A stretch of 64,000 nucleotides of DNA from the NCBI RefSeq assembly GCF_009909205.1, contig NZ_JAAAPN010000007.1, positions 186,001-250,000 of the forward strand, written 5' to 3'. Source of the stretch: Aquabacterium fontiphilum (lineage in GTDB: Bacteria; Pseudomonadota; Gammaproteobacteria; Burkholderiales; Burkholderiaceae_C). The position numbers and the translations under genes were made by a program. Shown piece after piece: positions 44,287-53,562 of this stretch (position 1 is the stretch's first letter; every line of letters begins with the position of its first letter). The notes under the pieces are model-generated. The model made no database searches and was not told the DNA's origin. It saw only the letters and a list, made by a program, of their open reading frames with translations.

Positions 44287-45669
44287 TCAGGCGTGATGGG
44301 CCATCATCACCCGGACGGCTGCGTCGGCCTCGGCATGCAGTTGCGCCAGGTCCAGCCCCGGGATCTCGCCGTTGTCCACGACCACGCGGCCGGCGCACAG
44401 CACCGTGCGGGCTCTGTAAGCGCCGCTGGCCACCGGGGCCACGCCCGCATCGTGCAGACCCCAGTGGCGGGGCTCGTTCAGTGGCACCAGCACAAGGTCT
44501 GCCGCCTGGCCCACGGCCAGCGTGCCCACACCGGGCAGGCCCAATACACGCGCGCCGCCCGCAGTGCCCATGTGCACGACCTCATCGGTCGTCAGGGCGG
44601 CTGGGCCCCCCACGGCGCGGTGGACCAGCCAGGCCGTGTGCGCCTCGTGGGCCATGTCAGCCGCCTCGTTCGAGGCCGCGCCGTCCACGGCAAGTGACAC
44701 GGCGCCGCCGGCCCGCAGCATCGCTGGCGCAGGCGCCACGCCCGAGCCCAGGCGCCCGTTGCTTTGCGGGCAGTGGGCCATGCCGGTGCCGGTGCGCACG
44801 AGGGTGTCGATCTCGGCCGGGCTCAGATGCACCAGATGGGCGTACCAGACATCGTCGCCCAGCCAGCCGTGTTCCCCGACGAAGTCGACCGGGGTGCAGC
44901 CATGCACCTCGCGGCAGTAGCGCACATAGTCGGCCGTCTCGCTGAGGTGGCTGTGCAGGCGGATGCCCAGACTGCGCGCGTGTTCGGCGATGGGACGCAG
45001 GTGATCGACCGCGACGGACCATGTCGGCGTCGTGGGCGCGCTGACCACGCGGCGCATGCTCATGGGCGACGGGTCGTGCCAGCGCTGCACATCGCGTTCG
45101 ATGGCATTCAGAAACTGATCCAGGGTTTCGGGCCGCACCTGGGGCGGTGGGTTCACGTCGATGGCGCGGGTGATGGTCTGTCCGCCCCGGCACAGCACGA
45201 AGCGCACGCCCAGTCGGGCCGCCTCCTCGAACACCGCGGCCGAGGCATCGAAAGGCATGCCGGGGTAGTAGTGGTATTGGTGATCGGCCACGGTCGTGCA
45301 GCCCGACAGCAGCAGTTCGACCATGCCCAGGCGGGCCGCCAGGCGCAACACGGCATCGTGGTCGAAATGCCGGCGGTAGGCCACGGGCACGGCCGACAGC
45401 CACGCCATCAGCCCGGCGTCGATGCCGGCCGGGATGCCCTTGAGCAGGCTTTGGAACAGGTGGTGGTGGGTGTTGACCCAGCCGGGCATGAGCACGCAGT
45501 CGCTGGCGTCGATGACGCGCTCGCCGTCGCGCGGCGTGAGCGTGCCGATCTCATGGATCAGCGCGCCTTGCACACGCAGGTCACGCCCTTGCTCGGGCGG
45601 GATGCGCGCTTGTACGCCGGGCAACCCGGTGAGCATCGCCTGCGCATTCTTGATCAGCACGGTGCTCAT
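44287..45669 (-). CDS. Amidohydrolase, 8-oxoguanine deaminase/AtzB-like
   Basis: 460 residues of the metal-dependent amidohydrolase superfamily. Metal ligands appear as NTHHHLFQ (near residue 67), LHSHLSET (near 245) and the catalytic Asp in AVDGAASNE (near 330). LLLSGCTTVADHQYHYYPGMPFD is typical of the 8-oxoguanine deaminase / hydroxydechloroatrazine ethylaminohydrolase group. Its ATG overlaps the stop of the permease gene by 4 nt, so transport and hydrolysis are coupled in one operon. Substrate is probably a purine or triazine-like ring. Confidence 0.87.
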   Translation of the reverse strand: MSTVLIKNAQAMLTGLPGVQARIPPEQGRDLRVQGALIHEIGTLTPRDGERVIDASDCVLMPGWVNTHHHLFQSLLKGIPAGIDAGLMAWLSAVPVAYRRHFDHDAVLRLAARLGMVELLLSGCTTVADHQYHYYPGMPFDASAAVFEEAARLGVRFVLCRGGQTITRAIDVNPPPQVRPETLDQFLNAIERDVQRWHDPSPMSMRRVVSAPTTPTWSVAVDHLRPIAEHARSLGIRLHSHLSETADYVRYCREVHGCTPVDFVGEHGWLGDDVWYAHLVHLSPAEIDTLVRTGTGMAHCPQSNGRLGSGVAPAPAMLRAGGAVSLAVDGAASNEAADMAHEAHTAWLVHRAVGGPAALTTDEVVHMGTAGGARVLGLPGVGTLAVGQAADLVLVPLNEPRHWGLHDAGVAPVASGAYRARTVLCAGRVVVDNGEIPGLDLAQLHAEADAAVRVMMAHHA

Positions 45670-46475
45670 GCGTTCATCTCGCTTTCATGCCAGCCCCCCA
45701 GGGCCCAGCGCGACAGGGCCGACAGGCAAGCGAACACCGCCACACCCGTCACCGAGATCAACACCAGCGCCGCAAACAGCCGGGGGATGTTGAGCTGGTA
45801 GCCCGCCTGCAGGATCTGGTAGGCCAGGCCGGTGCCAGTACCACCTGTGCCGGCCACGAACTCGGCCACCACGGCGCCGATCAGGGCCAGGCCGCCCGAG
45901 ATGCGCAGACCCGCAAAGAAGTAGGGCAGTGCCGATGGGATGCGCAGGCGAACCAGCGTCTGCCAGCGTGTGGCGCGTTGCAGCTGGAAGTACGCCGCCA
46001 GGCCTGGATTCACGCTGCGCAAGCCCACGGTGGTGTTGCTGATGATGGGAAACAGCGCCACCAGGGTGGCACACACCACGAGTGACAGCGTGGGGTCCTT
46101 GACCCAGATGATGATCAGCGGCGCGATGGCCACGATGGGCGTGACCTGCAGCAGCACCGCATACGGAAAGAAGGCAGCCTCGATCCACCGGCTCTGCACG
46201 AAGGCGAAAGCAATCAGGGCCCCGATCACGGTGGCAGCCAGGAAGGACAACACGGTGATCTTGAGCGTGACCCACAGCGAGCCGATGAGCAGGCTCCAGT
46301 CGGTCACCAGCGTTTGCGCGATGGCCCACGGTGAAGGCACCAGGTAGGTCGGCACCTGCTGGATCACGGTCCAGGCCTGCCACAGGCCCAGCAACAGCGT
46401 GGCCACCACCAGGGGCAGGAACCATTGGCGTGCGTGCTCCGAGCGTGCCAGTCGACGTTGTTGTGGGGTGCTCAT
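45666..46475 (-). CDS. ABC transporter permease (SsuC/ThiX type), set 1
   Basis: 269 residues from the ATG at 46475, six membrane segments, and the permease EAA-like loop around RATRWQTLVRLRIPSALPYFFAGLRI that docks on the ATPase. This is the nitrate/sulfonate/hydroxymethylpyrimidine class. It overlaps both neighbours by 4 nt, the ATPase upstream and the amidohydrolase downstream. Confidence 0.92.
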   Translation of the reverse strand: MSTPQQRRLARSEHARQWFLPLVVATLLLGLWQAWTVIQQVPTYLVPSPWAIAQTLVTDWSLLIGSLWVTLKITVLSFLAATVIGALIAFAFVQSRWIEAAFFPYAVLLQVTPIVAIAPLIIIWVKDPTLSLVVCATLVALFPIISNTTVGLRSVNPGLAAYFQLQRATRWQTLVRLRIPSALPYFFAGLRISGGLALIGAVVAEFVAGTGGTGTGLAYQILQAGYQLNIPRLFAALVLISVTGVAVFACLSALSRWALGGWHESEMNA

Positions 46476-47284
46476 GCGGCAGCCTTGGTGGTGAGTGGCC
46501 CAGTGGCCGAGCCGAGCTGGCTGGCATCGGTCAGTGCATCGTGCAGGCGGCGCACCAGGGCGTTGAACTCGGGCGTCGTGCGATAGAGGTCGTCGCGCGG
46601 ATAGGGCGATGACACCGCGATGTCGTCGACCACACGGCCCGGTCGGGCCGCCATCACGATGACACGCGATGACAGGAAGGCGGCTTCGGTGATGCTGTGG
46701 GTCACGAACACCACGGTCAGGCCCTGTTGCTTCCACAGATCCAGCAGGTCAGCATCCAGCTTGTTGCGGGTGATTTCGTCCAGCGCACCAAAGGGCTCAT
46801 CCATCAGCAGCAGCTTGGGGCGGGTGACCAGGCCGCGCGCGATCGACACGCGCATCTGCATGCCGCCTGACAGCTCGCGGGGCAAGCTGCGCCCGAACTT
46901 CTCCAGGCCCACCAGCTCGAGCGCCTCTTTGACGCGGGCATCGGCTTCATGGCGCGGCACACCGGCCAGATCCAGCGGCAGGCGCACGTTGGCCTGTACC
47001 GTGGCCCAGGGCATCAGCGTGGCCTCCTGGAACACGAACGACAGGCCATGATCGGCGTCGGGCGCATGCACGGGCTTGCGCGACAGCAGCAGGCGGCCGT
47101 CGCTGGGCTCGAGCAGGCCGGCGATCATCTTGAGCAGCGTGCTCTTGCCGCAGCCGGACGGGCCCAGCAGCGTGACGAACTCGCCCGGCTGGATGCTGAG
47201 GTTGACCGGCAGCAGCGCGCGGGTACCGTTGGGGTAGACCTGCTCTGCCGACAGGACTTCAATGGCTGGAACGGGTTCGCTCAT
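46472..47284 (-). CDS. ABC transporter ATPase (SsuB/ThiZ type), set 1
   Basis: 270 residues. Walker A LGPSGCGKST (about 40-49), signature ELSGGMQMR, Walker B LLLMDEPFGALD and switch His in VFVTHSITEA are intact. It powers uptake with the adjacent permease and binding protein. It starts inside the 3' end of the 2OG-oxygenase gene (26-nt overlap), showing tight coupling. Confidence 0.94.
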   Translation of the reverse strand: MSEPVPAIEVLSAEQVYPNGTRALLPVNLSIQPGEFVTLLGPSGCGKSTLLKMIAGLLEPSDGRLLLSRKPVHAPDADHGLSFVFQEATLMPWATVQANVRLPLDLAGVPRHEADARVKEALELVGLEKFGRSLPRELSGGMQMRVSIARGLVTRPKLLLMDEPFGALDEITRNKLDADLLDLWKQQGLTVVFVTHSITEAAFLSSRVIVMAARPGRVVDDIAVSSPYPRDDLYRTTPEFNALVRRLHDALTDASQLGSATGPLTTKAAA

Positions 47285-48212
47285 ACATCTCGATGATGTG
47301 CTGCCCCGCGGTCACCGGCGGGTAGCGGGGTGGATTGGCATCGTCAAAGCAGCCGGGCAGGGCGCTGACGACGGCGTGGTAATGGATGTCGAAGAAGTAC
47401 GCCAGCGCATAACGCTCGCGGCCATGCGGGTTCAACACCCGGTGAGGGGTGGAGCGGTAGCGGTCATTGGTCCAGCGGGCCATCATGTCGCCCAGGTTGA
47501 CCACGTAACTGTCGGGCAGCGGCGGGGCGTCGAACCAATGCCCATCGGCCGCCTGAACCTGCAGCCCACCGGCATCGTCCTGCGCCAGCAGTGTCACCGT
47601 GCCCCAGTCGGTGTGCGCCCCGCAGCCAATCTGACCGGGCAACACGGCCTCAGATGGCGGCTGAGGTGGGTAGTGAAGCAGGCGCAGCACGGGCATGGGC
47701 TCGCGCAAAAAGGACTCGAAGTGGTCCACCGGCAGGCCGAGCCCTTGCGCCATCAGGCCCAGCAGCCGGGCCGATAGCGTGGCCATGGCCTGCTGATAAG
47801 CCGCCAGGGTAGCCTTGAAGCCGGGGACCAGGGCTTCATCGGGCCATTGGTTGGGGCCATGGTTGGGCGTGCCGGCGCGCACCAGCGGGTCGTCCGCTGA
47901 GCGGTCCACTCCGAGGTAGAAGCTTTCTTTCAGATCAGCGGGTTTTCCGGGCTCCAGTGCCTGCCAGCCGATGGGGTCGAAGCCGCGATGGATGCCGCTG
48001 CGCTCGATGTGCCAACGGTGCTTGGTGGCCTCGTCCAGCGAAAAGAAGCGCTGCGCAGCGTCGAATGCCTCAGACCGCAAGGCGGCAGGCACGCCGTGAC
48101 CCACCACGTAGAAGAAGCCGTGCTGCTTGCAGGCGGCGTCGATGGCCTGCGGCAAGCCGTCTGCCGCCGACAGATCGATTACCGGCAGTTGCCGGGGCGA
48201 GGCGGCGCTCAT
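47259..48212 (-). CDS. 2OG-Fe(II) oxygenase, isopenicillin-N-synthase-like
   Basis: 317 residues. The N-terminal DIOX-type region (PVIDLSAAD, GFFYVVGHGV) is followed by the catalytic core with iron ligands His and Asp in GAHTDWGTVTLL and the distal His in YRSTPHRVLNP; the later Arg of that segment region can bind 2-oxoglutarate. Such enzymes hydroxylate small molecules. Its placement between the binding protein and ATPase of a purine-type transporter suggests action on the imported ring compound. Substrate not determined. Confidence 0.88.
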   Translation of the reverse strand: MSAASPRQLPVIDLSAADGLPQAIDAACKQHGFFYVVGHGVPAALRSEAFDAAQRFFSLDEATKHRWHIERSGIHRGFDPIGWQALEPGKPADLKESFYLGVDRSADDPLVRAGTPNHGPNQWPDEALVPGFKATLAAYQQAMATLSARLLGLMAQGLGLPVDHFESFLREPMPVLRLLHYPPQPPSEAVLPGQIGCGAHTDWGTVTLLAQDDAGGLQVQAADGHWFDAPPLPDSYVVNLGDMMARWTNDRYRSTPHRVLNPHGRERYALAYFFDIHYHAVVSALPGCFDDANPPRYPPVTAGQHIIEMYERTRSSH

Positions 48213-49213
48213 GGCATGACCTTCAGGTCCTTGACGAAGCGGGTGGTGTAGGTCTTTTTGACATCTACCTTCTTCGGATCGATCAGTTCGTGCGCGACCA
48301 GCATGTCAAAGGTCTGCTTCATGCGCGCATCGGTGACGATGCCGATGCCCTGCGTGGCTGCATCGCCACCGGTGACGAGGCCCACCTCCTTCATCTTCTC
48401 GATGGCGTGGGCGATCTTGTCGTCCGTCATGTTGGGGTTGTCCTTCTTGATCAGCGCGTTGGCCGGTGCCGGGTTGCCGCTGAGATAACTCTTCCAGCCT
48501 TGCATCGAGGCTTTCACGAAGGCCGCGACGGCCTGCGGGCGCCGCTCGATCGTCTGCTGCGTGCACACGATGGTGGTGGCGTAGGGCGGCCAGCCATGGT
48601 CGGCCATCAGCAGCACGGTGGGCTTGAAGCCGCCCTGTTGCTCGATGGCGTAAGGCTCAGACGACAGGTAGCCTTGCTGCGCGGTGTGCTTGTCGGCCAG
48701 GAAGGGCTGGATGTTGAAGGTATAGGGGCGCATCTGCGCATCGGTGAAGCCATAGCGCTCTTTCAGCCAGGGCCAGTAGGTCACCATGCCGGCACTGCCC
48801 ACCAGGATCGTCTTGCCCTTGAGGTCTTCAAAACGCTTGACGTCCGGGCGGGCAATGATCACGGCCGGATCCTTCTGAAAGGCCGCAGCCACCGTGACGG
48901 CCGGGATGCCTTGCTCCCATGCCTTCATCGTCTGCACGTCGTAGCCCATGATGCAATCGGCCTGGCCGCCGAGCATCACCTGCATCAGGTTGACCTGCGG
49001 GCCGCCCATGCGGATGGTCACATCCAGCCCGGCCTGCTTGTACAGGCCTGTGGCCAGCGCCTGATAGAAGCCGCCATGTTCGGCCTGGGCGTACCAGTTG
49101 GTGAGGTAGGTGAACTTCTCCTGCGCGTGCGCGTTGGGCGCGTGCAGGCCAATCAGTGTGAACAGGCCAACGGCCAGGGCTGCATGCAGGCGTCGGGGCA
49201 AGGTGAGGGGCAT
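48209..49213 (-). CDS. ABC transporter substrate-binding protein (NMT1/THI5-like), set 1
   Basis: 334 residues from the ATG at 49213. A signal peptide ends at APNAHA-QEK. The mature protein begins FTYLTNWYAQAEHGGFYQALATGLY, typical of the NMT1/THI5-like binding proteins for pyrimidines, purines or sulfonates. It captures the substrate in the periplasm. The stop overlaps the 2OG-oxygenase start by 4 nt. Confidence 0.9.
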   Translation of the reverse strand: MPLTLPRRLHAALAVGLFTLIGLHAPNAHAQEKFTYLTNWYAQAEHGGFYQALATGLYKQAGLDVTIRMGGPQVNLMQVMLGGQADCIMGYDVQTMKAWEQGIPAVTVAAAFQKDPAVIIARPDVKRFEDLKGKTILVGSAGMVTYWPWLKERYGFTDAQMRPYTFNIQPFLADKHTAQQGYLSSEPYAIEQQGGFKPTVLLMADHGWPPYATTIVCTQQTIERRPQAVAAFVKASMQGWKSYLSGNPAPANALIKKDNPNMTDDKIAHAIEKMKEVGLVTGGDAATQGIGIVTDARMKQTFDMLVAHELIDPKKVDVKKTYTTRFVKDLKVMP

Positions 49214-49257
49214 GTGCGCGTCCTTTGGTCGATGATGCGAGTGGCTTGAACAGGAGG

Positions 49258-49854
49258 TCAGCCCAGGCTGGACATCTGAGTTTGTACCCGAGCCAGGAAG
49301 CGCTGGCGAGCCCGATCCGACTGGTAGTTCATCGAATGCAACTGCAGCCAACGCGCGCGGCAGCGGCGTGCAAACAGCGGGCGCAATCCTTTCATGAACA
49401 GGCTGCGCCCGGGGTCGCCCACCACCTTCAGCCACCACCAGGGCGCGCCCGAGGTCGTGATGCCCACGAAGGCGCGCAGGTTGCGCAGCGCCCCCCGGAT
49501 GGGGACAAGGGCATGACCGCTGAGGTTGAAAGCCACACCGGGCAACATCACCCGATCCAGCCAGCCCTTGAGCATCGCAGGCGGCCCGTACATCCAGGTC
49601 GGGTAGATGCACACCAGCGCCTCGGCCCAGCGCAGCGCGTCCACGTGCGGCTGCAGCGCGTCGATGTTCTGCGCGGTGTCGGCCAGGTAGGTCTGCCGCT
49701 CCGCCGGGCTGAGCACCGGATCGAAGCCCAGCGCGTACAGATCCAGGTGCCGGACCTCATGCCCGCCTTCGGCCAGACCTTTCAGCGCCGATCGGGTGAG
49801 CGCGGCCCCATAGCTGTCGGGCAGCGGATGGCAGCTTACGAGCAGGCACTTCAT
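49258..49854 (-). CDS. NAD(P)H:quinone/FMN reductase, flavodoxin-like fold
   Basis: 198 residues. The start MKCLLVSCHPLPDSYGAAL and the block YPTWMYGPPAMLKGWLDRV belong to the NQO/KefF-type flavodoxin-fold reductases that pass two electrons from NAD(P)H via FMN. It lies between the two transporter sets and in the same direction, and could supply reducing power to an oxygenase of the operon, but that is inference. Confidence 0.85.
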   Translation of the reverse strand: MKCLLVSCHPLPDSYGAALTRSALKGLAEGGHEVRHLDLYALGFDPVLSPAERQTYLADTAQNIDALQPHVDALRWAEALVCIYPTWMYGPPAMLKGWLDRVMLPGVAFNLSGHALVPIRGALRNLRAFVGITTSGAPWWWLKVVGDPGRSLFMKGLRPLFARRCRARWLQLHSMNYQSDRARQRFLARVQTQMSSLG

Positions 49855-49875
49855 CGTGCGATGCCTTCCGCAGGG

Positions 49876-50649
49876 TCAGTGGTTCTGGCTGCCGCGATGG
49901 GCCCAGGCCGTGGTGTGGCGCTCCACGTACGAAAACAGCTCGTACATGATCATGGCCATTGCCCCCACCACCACCAGCCCACCAAACGCCAGCCCCATCT
50001 GCATGGCCGAGCCCGCACTGATCAGCAGGTAACCGATGCCTTCGTTGGCCGCGGTCATCTCGGAGACGGTCGTGCCGACGAAGGCCAGCGTGATGGCCAC
50101 CTTGAGCGAGCCGTAGAAGTAGGGCAGGGAGCGTGGCAGACCCACTTTGATGAGCACATCCCACCGCCTTGCGCCCAGCACGCGCAACACGTCCTCGAGC
50201 TCGGGCTCGAGCGTGGCCAGGCCCGTGGCGATGTTGACCATGATGGGGAAAAAGCTGATCAGAAAGGCCGTGAGAACCGCCGGGCCGACCCCGATGCCGA
50301 ACCACACCACCAGGATGGGGATGAAGGCCGCCTTGGGCAGCGCGTTGAAGGCCGTCATCAGCGGATAGATGGCGGCGTAGGCCAGGCGTGAACTGCCGAT
50401 CAGAAAGCCGAGCATGACACCCACCACGATGGCGATGCCAAATCCCAGCATCGTGACCCACAGCGTGCGCCAGGCGTGCCGGAAGATCTCCGAGTGGAAC
50501 TCGACCAGTTGTTCGGCAATGCGCCAGGGACTCGGGAAGATGAACTCGGACACATTCAGCGCGCTGCACACAAGCTGCCACAGCAGCAGGATCACGAGCA
50601 GCAGGCCCCATGGCGCGAGGGCCTCCAGTTTCTTGTCAGACAGCTTCAT
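49876..50649 (-). CDS. ABC transporter permease (SsuC type), set 2
   Basis: 257 residues with six membrane segments and the EAA-like loop VLGARRWDVLIKVGLPRSLPYFY. Same class as set 1 but clearly distinct in sequence, so the two transporters are paralogues with possibly different ligands. The start overlaps the ATPase stop by 4 nt. Confidence 0.92.
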   Translation of the reverse strand: MKLSDKKLEALAPWGLLLVILLLWQLVCSALNVSEFIFPSPWRIAEQLVEFHSEIFRHAWRTLWVTMLGFGIAIVVGVMLGFLIGSSRLAYAAIYPLMTAFNALPKAAFIPILVVWFGIGVGPAVLTAFLISFFPIMVNIATGLATLEPELEDVLRVLGARRWDVLIKVGLPRSLPYFYGSLKVAITLAFVGTTVSEMTAANEGIGYLLISAGSAMQMGLAFGGLVVVGAMAMIMYELFSYVERHTTAWAHRGSQNH

Positions 50650-51473
50650 TGGGCAAGGTCCGCAGGCGCGGCGATGGTGGCCGGTTTACGCATGGCGCCG
50701 ATGTGGGCGCGCAGCTCATGCACGATGTTCGTGAACTCGGGGGTGTAGGTCAGCTCCAGATCGCGCGGCCGGGGCAGCTCAATGTCGCGGCGGGCCACGA
50801 TGCGGCCGGGGCTCTTGCTCATCACGTACACCGTGTCGGCGAGGAAGACGGCCTCGCGCAGGTCGTGGGTCACCAGAATGACGTTGAACTTCTGCTGGGC
50901 CTGCAGGTCGCGCAGCGCGCACCACAGCTCTTCGCGCGTGAAGGCGTCCAGCGCGCCGAAAGGTTCGTCGAGCAGCAGCATCTTCGGCTCGTGGATCAGC
51001 GCCCGGCAGATGCTGGCGCGCTGCTGCATGCCGCCCGAGAGCTGCCAGGGATACTTGTCTTCGTAGCCGCCCAGCCCCACGCTCTGCAACAGCGCGCGTG
51101 CCTTCTGCTCATACTGCTTGCGCTTGGCCTTGAAGGTTGAGCGATAGGGCTCGACGATCTCCAGCGGCAGCAGCACGTTGTCCACTGTGGTGCGCCACGG
51201 CAGCAACGAAGGCGCCTGAAACGCCATGCCGGTGATCTTCAGGGGCCCGGTCACGCGCTCGCCACCGATCGTCACGCTGCCCCGCGAGGGCATACGCAGG
51301 CCGGTGGTGAGCTTCATGAAGGTGGATTTGCCACAGCCGGACGGCCCGACGATGGCGACGAACTCGCCCTCGCCGATCTGCAGCGAGATGTCCTCCACGG
51401 CGAACTGGTTGCTGGCCAGCAGCTCGTCGTTGTAGGCCAGCCAGACATTCTGAAAATCGACAAAGGCGCTCAT
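50646..51473 (-). CDS. ABC transporter ATPase (SsuB type), set 2
   Basis: 275 residues with Walker A VGPSGCGKST, signature QLSGGMQQRASI, Walker B LLLDEPFGALD and VTHDLREAVFLAD. It energizes the set 2 permease. It lies 43 bp downstream of the set 2 binding-protein gene. Confidence 0.94.
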   Translation of the reverse strand: MSAFVDFQNVWLAYNDELLASNQFAVEDISLQIGEGEFVAIVGPSGCGKSTFMKLTTGLRMPSRGSVTIGGERVTGPLKITGMAFQAPSLLPWRTTVDNVLLPLEIVEPYRSTFKAKRKQYEQKARALLQSVGLGGYEDKYPWQLSGGMQQRASICRALIHEPKMLLLDEPFGALDAFTREELWCALRDLQAQQKFNVILVTHDLREAVFLADTVYVMSKSPGRIVARRDIELPRPRDLELTYTPEFTNIVHELRAHIGAMRKPATIAAPADLAQ

Positions 51474-51516
51474 GCCAGGGCTTTCTGCGGGTGCGTGTGC
51501 ATGGGGCGGGGCGGGT

Positions 51517-52569
51517 TTACTTGCGCGGCAGGATGTCGAGCTCGGCCGCCGAGGGCAGCAAGGCAGGCGTCCACACGGCGTCGGGGTTGACGCGGGTCTT
51601 GGTGTTGAACGCGTCGGCCACCTGCGAGGCCATCAACGCCAGACGCGGCGGGTTCACCCGGCCAAAGCCTTCGGCGCGCGCATCGGGGCTGTTGACGACC
51701 TGGTCCAGCGCCATGCGCAGGCGACGCTTTTCAAGGTCGACGTTGATGATGCCGTCGCGGGCCTTGACGGTCTCGATGGCCGCATCCGGGTTGGCCAGCA
51801 CTTCCTTGGCGCCGCGCGCGAAGGCCTTCAGGAAGGCCTTGACCGCCTCGGGGTTCTCCTTGAGCAGCTTGGGCGACACGATGATGGCGTTGCCATACAG
51901 CTTGACGCCGTACTGCGCATACGGGAACACCACGATCTCGTCTGGCTTGGCACCCCGTGCCTCCAGGTTGAGCAAGGAGGTGAACGAGAAGCCCGTGATC
52001 GCGTCCACATCGCCGCGCACCAGCATGGTCTCGCGCAGGGGTGGGTCCATGCTGGTCCAGGTCACGGCGCCGAGCTTGTTGGCCTTGGCAAAGATGGGCC
52101 AGGCCTTGCGCCCGGCATCGAAAACGGGCGCCCCCAGCTTCTTGCCGACCAGATCGGCAGGCGTGCGGATGCCGGACTTCTTCAGCGCGAAGGCGGCAGC
52201 CGGCGTGTTGTTGTAGACCATCATCACGGCCACAGGCTTGTTGGGCGCATCCGGGTTGTTGGCGTGGAACTCCATCAGCGCGGCCATGTCGGCAAAGCCC
52301 ATGTCGTAGGTGCCCGAGGCCACGCGGGTGATCGTGCCACCCGAGCCGCTGCCGGCGTCGATGGTGACGTCCAGCCCGGCCTGCTTGAAGTAGCCCTTGG
52401 CGGCCGGTTGCAGGAACAAGGCCGAAGGGCCTTCGAATCGCCAGTCGAGCTGGAACTTGATCGGCGTCTGGGCGTGCACCACGTTGGGGAGCAGGGCGCC
52501 CCAGGTCAGTGCGGCCGAGGTGGCCAGGGTGGCAAGGAGGGCGCGGCGGGTGCGCATCAGCGTGGTCAT
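51517..52569 (-). CDS. ABC transporter substrate-binding protein (NMT1-like), set 2
   Basis: 350 residues from the ATG at 52569. The leader has a twin-arginine-free hydrophobic core and a cleavage site near NVVHA-QTP. The mature part opens IKFQLDWRFEGPSALFLQPAAKGYF, the NMT1-type pattern. It is the first gene of the long minus-strand run that includes both transporters. A perfect palindrome ACTGTATACAGT is centred about 34 bp upstream of its ATG. The open frame to 53328 crosses psd and is not real. Confidence 0.9.
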   Translation of the reverse strand: MTTLMRTRRALLATLATSAALTWGALLPNVVHAQTPIKFQLDWRFEGPSALFLQPAAKGYFKQAGLDVTIDAGSGSGGTITRVASGTYDMGFADMAALMEFHANNPDAPNKPVAVMMVYNNTPAAAFALKKSGIRTPADLVGKKLGAPVFDAGRKAWPIFAKANKLGAVTWTSMDPPLRETMLVRGDVDAITGFSFTSLLNLEARGAKPDEIVVFPYAQYGVKLYGNAIIVSPKLLKENPEAVKAFLKAFARGAKEVLANPDAAIETVKARDGIINVDLEKRRLRMALDQVVNSPDARAEGFGRVNPPRLALMASQVADAFNTKTRVNPDAVWTPALLPSAAELDILPRK

Positions 52570-52596
52570 GGGCAGCAACTCCAGCGGGTAGCAAAA

Positions 52597-52608
52597 ACTG
52601 TATACAGT
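52597..52608. promoter_or_regulatory. Palindromic operator ACTGTATACAGT, probable GntR-family site
   Basis: A perfect 12-bp palindrome in the 123-bp gap between the set 2 binding-protein gene and psd. The core TGTATACA, with A/T-rich flanks, recurs at 60196-60203 in the gntR/hiuH gap. FCD-type GntR proteins commonly bind short palindromes with a T-G-T-x-x-A-C-A-like core. Confidence 0.55.
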
Positions 52609-52692
52609 CTTGTTGCGAGAAGCGTGCCAGCGGACCAGAGCCGGGCCCCTACAATGCGGGCCTTTTCCCTCTTTCCCCTGGCGGAGCCTGCC

Positions 52693-53538
52693 GTGTCCGA
52701 TCGTCTGTTCGTCTGGTCTCAATACCTGCTTCCCAAGGTCGCCCTGACGACGTTGGCAGGCAAGGCTGCCTCTGCGCGTGGCGGTGCGCTCACCACCCGG
52801 TTCATCCGGTGGTTCATTCAGCGCTATCGCGTCAACATGAGCGAGGCGGCCAACCCGGATCCGGCGGCGTACGAGACCTTCAACGCCTTCTTTACCCGGC
52901 CACTCAAGTCGGGCGTTCGCCCCTTGTCTGACGCCGATTGGGTCTGCCCGGTGGATGGCGCCATCAGCGCCTGTGGGCCCATCGTGGGCGACCAGGTTTT
53001 CCAGGCCAAGGGACATCAGTATTCGACCCGCGCGCTGGTGGGGGGCGATGCCGAACTGGCCGGGGCGTTTCAGGATGGCCATTTCGCGACCATCTACCTC
53101 AGCCCGCGCGACTACCACCGCATCCACATGCCGTGCGACGGCCGCCTGCGGCGCATGATCCACGTGCCCGGCGAGCTGTTCTCGGTCAACCCTGCGACGG
53201 CGCGGGGCGTGCCGGGCCTGTTTGCGCGCAACGAGCGTGTGGTGTGCGTGTTCGACACCGCGCACGGCCCGCTGGTGATGGTGCTGGTGGGCGCGACCAT
53301 CGTGGGCAGCATGGCCACCGTGTGGCACGGTGTGGTGAACCCACCACGGCCCGGCAAGGTGCGCGAGTGGCGATACGACGACCAGGACATCCGGTTGCAG
53401 CGCGGCGACGAGATGGGGCGTTTCTTGCTGGGCTCAACTGTCGTGCTGCTTTGGCCGAAAACGACACTGCGCTTCAATCAGAAGTGGGCGCCTGCGGTCG
53501 CCGTGCAGTTGGGCGAAGAGATGGCAAAGTGCACGTGA
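52693..53538 (+). CDS. psd: Phosphatidylserine decarboxylase
   Basis: 281 residues from a GTG at 52693, chosen because GGAG lies 7 nt upstream and the product then begins VSDRLFVWSQYLLPK like family members. An ATG at 52654 is the alternative. It makes phosphatidylethanolamine at the inner membrane. The self-cleavage motif LGST, which yields the pyruvoyl group, is near residue 247; SPRDYHRIHMP and the preceding VDGAISACG block are conserved. Confidence 0.94.
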   Translation: MSDRLFVWSQYLLPKVALTTLAGKAASARGGALTTRFIRWFIQRYRVNMSEAANPDPAAYETFNAFFTRPLKSGVRPLSDADWVCPVDGAISACGPIVGDQVFQAKGHQYSTRALVGGDAELAGAFQDGHFATIYLSPRDYHRIHMPCDGRLRRMIHVPGELFSVNPATARGVPGLFARNERVVCVFDTAHGPLVMVLVGATIVGSMATVWHGVVNPPRPGKVREWRYDDQDIRLQRGDEMGRFLLGSTVVLLWPKTTLRFNQKWAPAVAVQLGEEMAKCT

Positions 53539-53562
53539 TTCATTGAACGATTGGCAGTAGAA

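Noticed and set aside
51472-53538. 688-codon frame containing psd
   Set aside because: Its first 407 codons are antisense to the ABC binding-protein gene. The psd start is set by GGAG and the family-like N-terminus at 52693.
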